From contig CAYPZI010000170.1 of the NCBI GenBank assembly GCA_964415185.1, positions 1 to 5,497 of the forward strand: a stretch of DNA of 5,497 nt, given 5' to 3'. A program made the translations under genes and the position numbers. The notes under the pieces are model-generated. The model did no database searches and was not told the DNA's origin. It was given only the letters and a program-made list of their open reading frames with translations. This stretch comes from CAYVBJ01 sp964415185. GTDB taxonomy: Bacteria; Bacteroidota; Rhodothermia; Balneolales; Balneolaceae. Within the stretch, counting starts at the first letter, position 1; the number at the start of each line of letters is the position of its first letter. This document shows, in pieces, positions 1 to 5,497 of the stretch.

Positions 1-80
1 TGCCATTTCAGAAAAGAAACTTTGCGGGTTTCTTACGACAGATTATAATTGACACGACACTAGAACTTTTGAAAATAGAC

Positions 81-103
81 TACCCCGATCGGGCCTCGGG
101 GTA
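81..103 (-). terminator. Rho-independent-like terminator after the T9SS tail, possibly bidirectional
   Basis: Perfect 8-bp arms TACCCCGA (81-88) and TCGGGGTA (96-103) with a 7-base loop begin ten bases past the TAA at 113-115. On the minus strand the stem is preceded by AAAAAA and followed by the moderately U-rich GTCTATTTTC. On the plus strand six Ts (109-114) follow, so it could also stop a convergent plus-strand gene lying before position 1. Its placement just after this stop, with none at 755, supports one transcription unit running from 4633 through 113. Confidence 0.6.
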
Positions 104-112
104 ATTCGTTTT

Positions 113-754
113 TTACTTGATAAGTGTCAGTTTTTTGGTTTGGACGAATTCTCCGGCTTGTATCCTGTAAAGGTACATTCCGCTTGAAAATTGAGAAGCA
201 TCAAAATTTATAGAATGGGTTCCTGCGCTGAAGCGGTCATTTACCAAGACTGCTATCCGCTGCCCGATGATGTTGAAAATTTCGAGCCTGACAATTTCAG
301 ATCTCGGTATGTTAAATTCAATCACCGTTGTCGGGTTGAATGGATTAGGGTAATTTTGAGCAAGAGAGAAAGTTTCTGGAACCGATGATAACTCATCATC
401 TTCTGTTGAAGTTGTCAATTGTTTCCTGCCGGCACCAAATCCCGAGAAATGATCCGTGAACCCGGTAACGGTTTTGTTGATTGTATCTACTGTTGAAGCG
501 AGCTCATCCCAGTCATTGGTTTCTTCGTTATACCTCACGAGTGTAAGTTCTGACTCATTTAATCCATCCGGAATATCATCAGGATTGTAACTGACGGTTA
601 CATCTACCGGTTCAGCAAATGTAGTACCGCTTGGCCCCAGGAAAACCAGGATTCCGGCAACATCAGCTCCGTCAGGGACAGCCGAAAATGTACCGAGTTC
701 AATTTCCGTATCATTTTCCAGGGCACCGGCAGGAATCGATACAACAGCGCCTGT
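113..754 (-). CDS. Severed C-terminus of the FG-GAP protein: ZU5-like domain plus T9SS type A sorting domain
   Basis: This stretch is in the same frame as the large upstream gene and is separated from it only by the TAA at 755-757; it stays open for 213 codons. Its first ~105 residues (TGAVVSIPAGALENDTEIEL..., then GTTFAEPVDVTVSY..., then DHFSGFGAG) match the pattern of bacterial ZU5-like beta domains: a GxVVxIPAGAL opening, a 'FxxPVxVTVxY' strand and a closing 'DHFS'. After a linker of about 20 residues rich in T, S, E and D come ETFSLAQNYPNPFNPTTV, NIIGQRIAVLV, FSSGMYLYRIQAGEFVQ and the end KKLTLIK. That is the type A C-terminal domain which directs cargo through the type IX secretion system to the cell surface. 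The first possible start inside it (GTG at 536-538) has no Shine-Dalgarno sequence and lies inside the ZU5-like domain, so this is not an independent gene. It is the detached end of the neighbour, expressed only by readthrough or if the TAA is a sequence error. Confidence 0.9.
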   Translation of the reverse strand, partial: TGAVVSIPAGALENDTEIELGTFSAVPDGADVAGILVFLGPSGTTFAEPVDVTVSYNPDDIPDGLNESELTLVRYNEETNDWDELASTVDTINKTVTGFTDHFSGFGAGRKQLTTSTEDDELSSVPETFSLAQNYPNPFNPTTVIEFNIPRSEIVRLEIFNIIGQRIAVLVNDRFSAGTHSINFDASQFSSGMYLYRIQAGEFVQTKKLTLIK

Positions 755-3700
755 TTATGTATCCTCGACAGACCCACCCTCGGCAGCACTGATATTTTCG
801 GTTACGCTTACCGAAACAGAAAGTTCGATCTGGTATATATACTGCCTTGAAGATCGATAGGCATCATTATTATCGGCAGATTGTGTAAGTATGATATCGG
901 TTCGCCCGGATCCGGAAAAGTCTCCTATGGCGATCGTTTCGATCACGTTATGCCATCCAAACCCGATTTCCTGGTTGGGTGCCTGAAGAACCTTTCCGGG
1001 TAAAATCTTTTCTTCGAGCAGCTCTCGGCCCTCATAGATGATAGCATTTGTGGAATTATCAAAAGCTTCATAAAAGCTTGAGATAATTATTTCATCTCTA
1101 CCGTCACCATTGTAATCTGGTATAATTGCCATATTATGAAATCCGCCTCCCGAAAAATCGGCATCCGTAGTTCTTCCGAAATCCGATGGAGCCGCCACAA
1201 GAGTGGCATCAGATAAATTATCGGCTTCCGGGCCTCCGGCATAAAGGTAAATCTGCTGGTAACCCGATGGTGTAGGACCCAAGGTTTTAACAAACAAATC
1301 GTTGTAACCATCACCATTAAAATCACCACTTGTCAGGATATCACCAAAACCAGATTCCAATAATTCAGATTGAATGACCATGTCAGGTGTTGAAAAGTCC
1401 GGGTTATCGGAACCGAAAAATATGTGAACCTGGCCTGTACCATTTGGGACTTCTATAAAAGCAGTACTTGCGGCAAAGTCATCGATTCCGTCACCGTTAA
1501 AATCGCCAAGGGATGTAAGTCCCCAGCCTTGCCAAAGATTGACTTCGCCATTAATCCCCAAAATTTGATTAAAATCTATTCTGATATCCGGGGTGTTTGA
1601 CAGTTCCGTCGCACCGAAAAAGATAAGGAGTTCATTAAATAAAGTACCGTCAGATTTGGTTTGAAATAAAGTGGAGACTGAAAAATCATCAATCCCATCA
1701 TTATTTATATCGCCAATATTTCTTCCAAAAACAAGGTCGTTTCCTAATGATTTCGTTGATATGATATCACTTGATTCAAAAAGCGTTTTTTGTGTGTATC
1801 CTGTTTCCGAACCATGAAATACCAGGAAATGATTAACTTCACCACCGTCGGGTGTGATAATGAGATCCGAAAATCCGTCTCCATCAAAATCGCCTTCTGA
1901 GAGAACAAATGCATTCATTTCGACGTCCAATATAAAGTCAGGAATTTCCGTTATCTCCTTGCCACCGTAGAATACGAATAATTGTCGTCTGTCTGAGTGG
2001 TAAATGCCGAAATCTTCTCTTTCGTCTCCATTTACATCTCCCAGATTCATAGCTGCCGGTGCAACATCAAAAAAATGTTCAGCCGGTGATGAGGATGATT
2101 CCCTTGTCAGGTTTCCGTCTTCACTTCCAAAAACAAACCTGCGGCCAACCTGCTCTCTTCTTAATCGTGGCATGCCCTCACGATCCATGTTTAACCATAT
2201 ATCTTCTCCCAGAACATAATCATGAATGCCATCCCCATTAAAATCACCGAAAATGGGGTATAAATAACTATTTTCGAAATTTAAAACGGATTCATCGTCA
2301 GTTATTAAGGGGAAGTCAAGGGTAAGAGTAGAGGCAGGGTCATCTTTGCCGAATCCCACAAAAGGTGTTGAAGAATTATCAGAGTCGGCTAAATGAAAGT
2401 CCATTTTGCCGTCCCGGTTCAGGTCACCAACAGGGTAAAGTAAACCGGTAAAAATTTCGGCCGGCTGTGGATTATATTGCCCTCCATTGGCTACATCTTC
2501 TGTGTAAATGTGAACTTTGGAATTGACAAATAAATTTGGATTACGAATGATAATTTCATGGAAACCGTTACCGTCAATATCCAAAACATATATGTTATTA
2601 TCTCGAATGTCTCCTTCCGTTATACCGTCGGGGATTTGGAATTTTTGCTGAAGTGTTTTCCCATTTCGGTTTGAATCTATACCGAATATCCGAATCTCCT
2701 CAATGCCGGAACCGGTTTTGCCCCATACAAAAACTTCAGCGATCCCGTCACCGTTTACATCTGCGCTATTGTAAATGGCTTCTGTCAATAAACCTGTACT
2801 GTCATCATTATTGAAAACGGTATACTCTTTACCGGGTTCACCCTCAACAATAGTATTCAAATCGTTCTGTGTATCCAGCAGACTTCCTTCCTGATTGGTA
2901 TACCAGGAGACTGTCCCGCTGACGCTGGCTGCAAAAAGCTCCGGAATGCCGTCATCATTTATATCTCTGGCAAAAATGGATATTGGTACTTCCTGGTCGA
3001 TGAATTTTGCCGGGCTGAATGAACCGGCCCCGTCATTTTCGTACCAAAATAAGCCGGATTCACTTCCAGATCCTGCAACAATTATATCTTCATCTCCATC
3101 GCTGTCAATATCACTGGCAATGACTGAAAGCACCCCGTTAAATCCTTCTTCGGTGGCTATGACAATTTCATTGCTAAAGTTTTCCTCACCATCATTTTCA
3201 AACCATACGATTCTGTTTGTCACAATACCAATTGCGGCAACATCGATATCCCCGTCGGAATCAAGATCAGCAGCATCAAGGGAAAAGGCTCCTTCGAGCG
3301 ACTCGGAAATGATTTGGACGGGCCCAAAATTTCCTGCGCCTTCATTTTTAATCCAAGCGATTCTCCGGTCTCCATTTCCAAAGTTGAAAGATGCAAATAA
3401 AAGGTCTGCGCTGCCATCTCCGTCTACATCCTTTACTAAAAATGTCCAAAGAGGGGGGTGTCCTTCGGTAATAATTGTTTCATCGCCAAAATTACCGTTG
3501 CCCTGGTTTTCAAACCAGGATATTTTTCCCAGTGCATTGGATGCGGCTATTATGTCCAGGTCTCCGTCACCGTCAACATCATAAGCCCGCACCATTTTGG
3601 CATTTGCGAATTGAGATACAATGATAATCTGGTCACTGAAATTTCCGTTTCCTTCGTTTCGATACCAGGCAACCTTATTGTCTCCTTCAGAAGCGGAAAG

Positions 3701-4633
3701 AACATCGGGAAGCCCGTCACCATCAAGATCGGCGGCATAGACGTCCTGGGCTCTTTCTGCATTATTAGTAATTACCTTTTTCGAGCTGAACTGGTTTCCA
3801 CCTGTGTTTTCAAACCAAACCACCTCATTGGTGCTTGACGAAACTGATAAGACATCATAAAGGCCGTTTCCTGTCAGGTCAACTGCGAATACAGATTCTG
3901 CATTTGGTACGTCACTCTGGGTTTGATCACCCCAGAAGACGGCAAATTCATCTGATGATTTGTGCAAAAGAATCTCTCTGACGCCGTCACCATCAAGATC
4001 AGAAGTTCCAAACAAGGTATTATCTATTCCGAATTGATCATTTGCGATCATGTCTGGCCTTGCCAGGTTTAGCCCGTTGGATGCAAATCCATCCGGGGAT
4101 CCGAAAAATATAGTTCCATCCTGATGGTCGATGGCATCGACAAATCCATCACGGTTAATATCCCGCACAGGCGTGAGCCAGTAAGGTAAAATCTGGTCGG
4201 GTATTTCCGAAATGTTACCTCCGAAAAATACGAGTGTTTTTGGAGAATTATCATCGAGTTGAGATGTGTTGATATCTCTCGGAAACCCTCTGTACAGATA
4301 ATCACCAAGCCCGTCGCCATTGATATCCATAGTCCATTGCCCGGAACCATTAAACGGAACATTCAAATTCGGATCAGGATTTGCCGATAAGTTCAGTGTC
4401 TGACGCGGAGTTAAAATTTCTCTTTCACTTGAGTTAATAACGGAATTAGTAAAGCCGGGCCTGGATTGGAAGGGATCGCGGTTTTGCTCAGCCTGTTGGT
4501 TTTTGTTCATTAACTCAATAAAATCCGTTACATGCTTTATTTCATTTTCCTGCTGTGCGGTTATCTGTTTGAAAGGTATGGTTGAAATAATTACGAAAAA
4601 TACAAGAATATAAAATTGGTATCCTTTAGCCAT
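755..4633 (-). CDS. Large secreted FG-GAP/VCBS repeat (beta-propeller) protein, cut short by an in-frame TAA
   Basis: Secreted protein of 1292 residues; its function beyond probable surface Ca2+-dependent adhesion or polymer binding cannot be read from sequence. The N-terminus MAKGYQFYILVFFVIISTIP is a Sec signal peptide, probably cleaved after ITA (residues 24-26). About 21 Ca2+-binding DxDxDGxxD loops follow, for example at residues 103, 158, 212, 302, 352, 402, 508, 625, 797, 915, 975, 1044, 1104 and 1173. Two repeat styles are visible. The FG-GAP/integrin style carries VFFGG...EIPD or IFFGS...TPD strands (about 100-245 and 600-1250). The VCBS style carries W(F/Y)xNxGxGxFS (about 250-590). 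The start is supported by GGAGGG four bases upstream. The frame stops at TAA 755-757 just after SVEDT, but reading on in the same frame gives a ZU5-like domain and T9SS tail (113-754), so the intact protein would be 1506 residues. As written, the product could pass the inner membrane but would lack its outer-membrane sorting signal. No other internal stop or frameshift is present. The fold assignment is secure; the biological role is unknown. Confidence 0.93.
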   Translation of the reverse strand: MAKGYQFYILVFFVIISTIPFKQITAQQENEIKHVTDFIELMNKNQQAEQNRDPFQSRPGFTNSVINSSEREILTPRQTLNLSANPDPNLNVPFNGSGQWTMDINGDGLGDYLYRGFPRDINTSQLDDNSPKTLVFFGGNISEIPDQILPYWLTPVRDINRDGFVDAIDHQDGTIFFGSPDGFASNGLNLARPDMIANDQFGIDNTLFGTSDLDGDGVREILLHKSSDEFAVFWGDQTQSDVPNAESVFAVDLTGNGLYDVLSVSSSTNEVVWFENTGGNQFSSKKVITNNAERAQDVYAADLDGDGLPDVLSASEGDNKVAWYRNEGNGNFSDQIIIVSQFANAKMVRAYDVDGDGDLDIIAASNALGKISWFENQGNGNFGDETIITEGHPPLWTFLVKDVDGDGSADLLFASFNFGNGDRRIAWIKNEGAGNFGPVQIISESLEGAFSLDAADLDSDGDIDVAAIGIVTNRIVWFENDGEENFSNEIVIATEEGFNGVLSVIASDIDSDGDEDIIVAGSGSESGLFWYENDGAGSFSPAKFIDQEVPISIFARDINDDGIPELFAASVSGTVSWYTNQEGSLLDTQNDLNTIVEGEPGKEYTVFNNDDSTGLLTEAIYNSADVNGDGIAEVFVWGKTGSGIEEIRIFGIDSNRNGKTLQQKFQIPDGITEGDIRDNNIYVLDIDGNGFHEIIIRNPNLFVNSKVHIYTEDVANGGQYNPQPAEIFTGLLYPVGDLNRDGKMDFHLADSDNSSTPFVGFGKDDPASTLTLDFPLITDDESVLNFENSYLYPIFGDFNGDGIHDYVLGEDIWLNMDREGMPRLRREQVGRRFVFGSEDGNLTRESSSSPAEHFFDVAPAAMNLGDVNGDEREDFGIYHSDRRQLFVFYGGKEITEIPDFILDVEMNAFVLSEGDFDGDGFSDLIITPDGGEVNHFLVFHGSETGYTQKTLFESSDIISTKSLGNDLVFGRNIGDINNDGIDDFSVSTLFQTKSDGTLFNELLIFFGATELSNTPDIRIDFNQILGINGEVNLWQGWGLTSLGDFNGDGIDDFAASTAFIEVPNGTGQVHIFFGSDNPDFSTPDMVIQSELLESGFGDILTSGDFNGDGYNDLFVKTLGPTPSGYQQIYLYAGGPEADNLSDATLVAAPSDFGRTTDADFSGGGFHNMAIIPDYNGDGRDEIIISSFYEAFDNSTNAIIYEGRELLEEKILPGKVLQAPNQEIGFGWHNVIETIAIGDFSGSGRTDIILTQSADNNDAYRSSRQYIYQIELSVSVSVTENISAAEGGSVEDT
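2866..3901 (-). repeat. Block of seven tandem VCBS repeats inside the large CDS
   Basis: Seven consecutive units have their DxDxDG loops at residues 252, 302, 352, 402, 456, 508 and 557, giving spacings of 50, 50, 50, 54, 52 and 49 residues (about 150 bp). Each unit has a hydrophobic strand, the Asp loop (DLDGDGLPD, DVDGDGDLD, DVDGDGSAD and variants), a short I/V-rich strand, then W(F/Y)ENxGxGxFS. Examples are VVWFENTGGNQFS, VAWYRNEGNGNFS and LFWYENDGAGSFS; the last unit has decayed to VSWYTNQEGS. Seven units of this size would close one seven-bladed propeller. The first unit's loop is weak (DLTGNGLYD). Repeats on both sides have a different strand signature (FFGG...PD). Confidence 0.8.
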
Positions 4634-4637
4634 GGTG

Positions 4638-4643
4638 CCCTCC
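4638..4643 (-). promoter_or_regulatory. Strong Shine-Dalgarno sequence for the FG-GAP gene
   Basis: The minus strand reads CCGGAGGGCACCATG: GGAGGG, four spacer bases, then the start codon. It fixes the start at 4633, where a signal peptide begins. Such a strong site is notable because many Bacteroidota genes lack one. Confidence 0.8.
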
Positions 4644-4666
4644 GGTTTAAGAGATCGATTGAAGTC

Positions 4667-4682
4667 GTAGTTTAAATACTAC
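4667..4682. promoter_or_regulatory. Inverted repeat GTAGT-N6-ACTAC
   Basis: Perfect 5-bp arms GTAGT (4667-4671) and ACTAC (4678-4682) flank TTAAAT. It abuts and overlaps by two bases the larger dyad at 4681-4710, about 25 bases upstream of the Shine-Dalgarno sequence. The shape suits a small operator or leader stem, but in AT-rich DNA chance is not excluded. Confidence 0.3.
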
Positions 4683-4710
4683 TTTGCGTTTTAATACCTA
4701 TTAGCAAAGT
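4681..4710. promoter_or_regulatory. Nested inverted repeat in the leader/upstream region
   Basis: Perfect 7-bp arms ACTTTGC (4681-4687) and GCAAAGT (4704-4710) enclose a second dyad, TAATA (4692-4696) and TATTA (4699-4703). It could be a protein-binding operator, an AU-rich leader hairpin, or a weak terminator of the upstream gene. No T-run follows on the minus strand, which argues against a classical terminator. Confidence 0.4.
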
Positions 4711-4739
4711 AATTGAAGGGAGGCTAAAGAAATATAGCG

Positions 4740-4768
4740 TAAATACACTAATTTTATTGATTTGTCAA
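4740..4768 (-). promoter_or_regulatory. Possible sigma-70-like promoter upstream of the FG-GAP gene
   Basis: The minus strand has TTGACA (4768-4763), 17 bases, then TATTTA (4745-4740). The -35 is perfect but the -10 matches TATAAT at only three of six positions. No clean Bacteroidota-type TAnnTTTG is present; the nearest is TATATTTC at 4736-4729. The site lies in the only sizeable gap before the gene and would give a leader of about 100 bases containing both dyads described below. Weak evidence. Confidence 0.25.
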
Positions 4769-4778
4769 TAATCTTGAC
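4764..4778 (-). terminator. Weak hairpin after the LVIVD gene remnant
   Basis: Arms GTCAA and TTGAC (5 bp) flank a 5-base loop, ten bases after the stop at 4789-4791. The minus strand continues AAATCAATAAAATT with no U-run, and the arm overlaps the candidate -35. At best a poor terminator. Confidence 0.2.
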
Positions 4779-4788
4779 TGTCGCATTT

Positions 4789-5064
4789 TTACTCATCCAA
4801 AACCGAAATCGTACTGAGATGCTTCAGATTATGAATGTTACTGTAATCATACTGGTTGATGCCGCTTTCGCCTGTAACCATCAAAACACCGTTGAAGGGA
4901 ATCACATCAAAAGTCTTAATATCTTTGATATGATCGATCAGTTTGATGTTCAGCGGGTCAGTTGCATCCATGATTTTTAACCCGAATTCACCTTCGCTGA
5001 CAAACAGTTTTCCGTTATCGATGCCCAGTCCGTATGGCTTGATCATCTCCTGGAAATTTACTCT
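4789..5064 (-). pseudogene. LVIVD-repeat lipoprotein, C-terminal fragment
   Basis: This is the last ~90 residues of an LVIVD-type propeller protein: RVNFQEMIKPYGLGIDNG, then KLFVSEGEFGLKIMDATDP, DIKTFDVIPFNGVLMVTG and INQYDYSNIHNLKHLSTI, ending SVLDE. The unit GLKIMDATDP is a typical LVIVD repeat core, and the end matches how intact relatives finish. It lies one frame away from the N-terminal fragment. The ATG at 5044-5046 begins only 11 bases after the upstream stop. An AGGAG touches that ATG with no spacing, so it is a poor start and more likely an internal Met, because family-like sequence continues upstream of it in frame. Adding one A to the AAAA run (5064-5067, minus strand) would join both fragments as ...KIYFYNPKRVNFQEM.... 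Even then about 250 propeller residues known from the family would be missing, so I read this as the second half of a decayed gene. Confidence 0.7.
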
Positions 5065-5309
5065 TTTGGGTTGTAAAAATAGATTTTCCCGGGATTGACA
5101 AGGTCGCGTGACTCATTGAGTTCAACCGCGTTCCGGAACTCGGCCATGCTCATGTAAACAGGCTCAAATTCGACCCATGTGATGGTCTCAACGCTTGAAA
5201 TTTCACAGGATAGAAGGAACAGCGGTACAAGCAGAAAAACGAATAAACAGGCAGGCAGCCGTTCAATTAACATGCGGGAGTGAGGGTGGAAAAAATTTTG
5301 GTTTTTCAT
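5058..5309 (-). pseudogene. LVIVD-repeat lipoprotein, N-terminal fragment
   Basis: This is the N-terminal end of an exported lipoprotein resembling Bacteroidota LVIVD beta-propeller proteins. From ATG 5307-5309 (MKNQNFFHPHSR...) or ATG 5271-5273 (MLIERLPACLF...) there is a hydrophobic signal (LFVFLLVPLFLLSC) with lipobox LLSC, so the mature protein would begin at that Cys. Next come WVEFEPVYMSMAEFRNAV and the conserved NPGKIYF, which in intact relatives leads into the first propeller blade. Here only YNPKE follows before TAA at 5058-5060. Neither ATG has a clear Shine-Dalgarno sequence. A longer version beginning at TTG 5418-5420 is possible but adds an unlikely N-terminus ahead of the signal peptide. 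The piece after the Cys is under 50 residues, whereas I recall the family as roughly 400 residues. It is probably a remnant; a short standalone lipoprotein is the less likely alternative. Confidence 0.7.
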
Positions 5310-5497
5310 GATGGTCAGGATTTGGTCAATGATTGTGAACTCCATCATAAGTACACATGAATTTGCGGGTATGCCTATTCGAAGAAAAGAAATTTTGAAA
5401 GAGGATCTGATTCTAATCAAATTGGATAGAAAATGAACAAATGGGATACAACTCAGTATTGCATTTTGACTGTAAAGAGTATTAATTGAGATTAGAT

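Noticed and set aside
755..757. Genetic-code reassignment of TAA, or phase variation at the stop
   Set aside because: TAA is also the natural stop at 113-115 and 4789-4791. No homopolymer or short repeat that could slip lies at the site.
604..789. 61-codon minus-strand frame bridging the TAA at 755-757
   Set aside because: It might suggest a frameshift join, but the upstream and downstream parts of the real gene are in the same frame with family-like protein on both sides. This alternative frame has no domain.
2895..3584. 229-codon plus-strand open frame
   Set aside because: It lies wholly antisense to the VCBS repeats and its Ser/Pro-rich product is what antisense Asp/Gly repeat codons produce (PSPS from DGDG). 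It has no domain and no start signal.
3458..3838. 126-codon plus-strand open frame
   Set aside because: Another antisense shadow of the repeat block, in a different frame, overlapping the first and showing no recognisable motif.
2004..4000. Recurring short plus-strand motif resembling ccgtcaccatcaa, considered as a CRISPR or DNA repeat
   Set aside because: The copies are the reverse complement of codons for D-x-D/N-G-D-G, vary at third positions, and occur at protein-repeat spacing. They reflect coding repetition, not a DNA element.
4762..4980. Plus-strand open frame of 72 codons
   Set aside because: It lies opposite the LVIVD C-terminal fragment, which has clear family sequence; the plus-strand product resembles nothing.
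5310..5420. N-terminal extension of the lipoprotein to TTG 5418-5420
   Set aside because: It puts about 37 residues without family resemblance ahead of an otherwise normal lipoprotein signal peptide, and no ribosome binding site supports the TTG.

Overview
The window looks like a chromosomal segment from a bacterium of the Bacteroidota/Balneolota/Rhodothermota/Ignavibacteria sphere. The main evidence is a type IX secretion (T9SS) type A sorting tail containing NYPNPFNPTT and ending LTLIK. A lipoprotein of the LVIVD-propeller type lies next to a very large FG-GAP/VCBS surface protein, which fits the same group. The style of the sorting tail is most reminiscent of Balneolaceae, but that placement is an inference from memory. 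All recognisable coding sequence is on the minus strand.

Layout, in minus-strand transcription order. (1) 5310-5497 holds no gene I can support. (2) 4789-5309 is a lipoprotein gene of the LVIVD-repeat family that appears to be wrecked. A short N-terminal piece (signal peptide, lipobox and the conserved EPVYMS...NPGKIYF segment) is joined almost directly to the family's C-terminal piece (KPYGLGIDNGKLFVSEG... to the end). The middle of the propeller is missing and there is a one-base frameshift at the join. (3) 4634-4788 is an intergenic region with two adjacent dyads and a strong Shine-Dalgarno sequence. (4) 755-4633 encodes a 1292-residue secreted protein built of about 21 Ca2+-binding DxDxDGxxD repeats. 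A regular block of seven VCBS repeats with a period of about 50 residues sits between FG-GAP/integrin-like repeats. (5) 113-754 is the same reading frame continued past a single TAA at 755-757. It encodes a ZU5-like beta domain and the T9SS sorting domain. (6) 81-103 is a perfect hairpin just beyond the final stop and is a good terminator candidate.

Biologically, both genes encode exported beta-propeller-like proteins, one as a lipoprotein and one as a putative T9SS cargo, and both are interrupted as written. The large gene has exactly one defect, an in-frame TAA that removes its sorting tail. That could be a real nonsense mutation, a sequencing or assembly error, or recoding. I see no RNA genes, CRISPR array, insertion sequence or phage feature.
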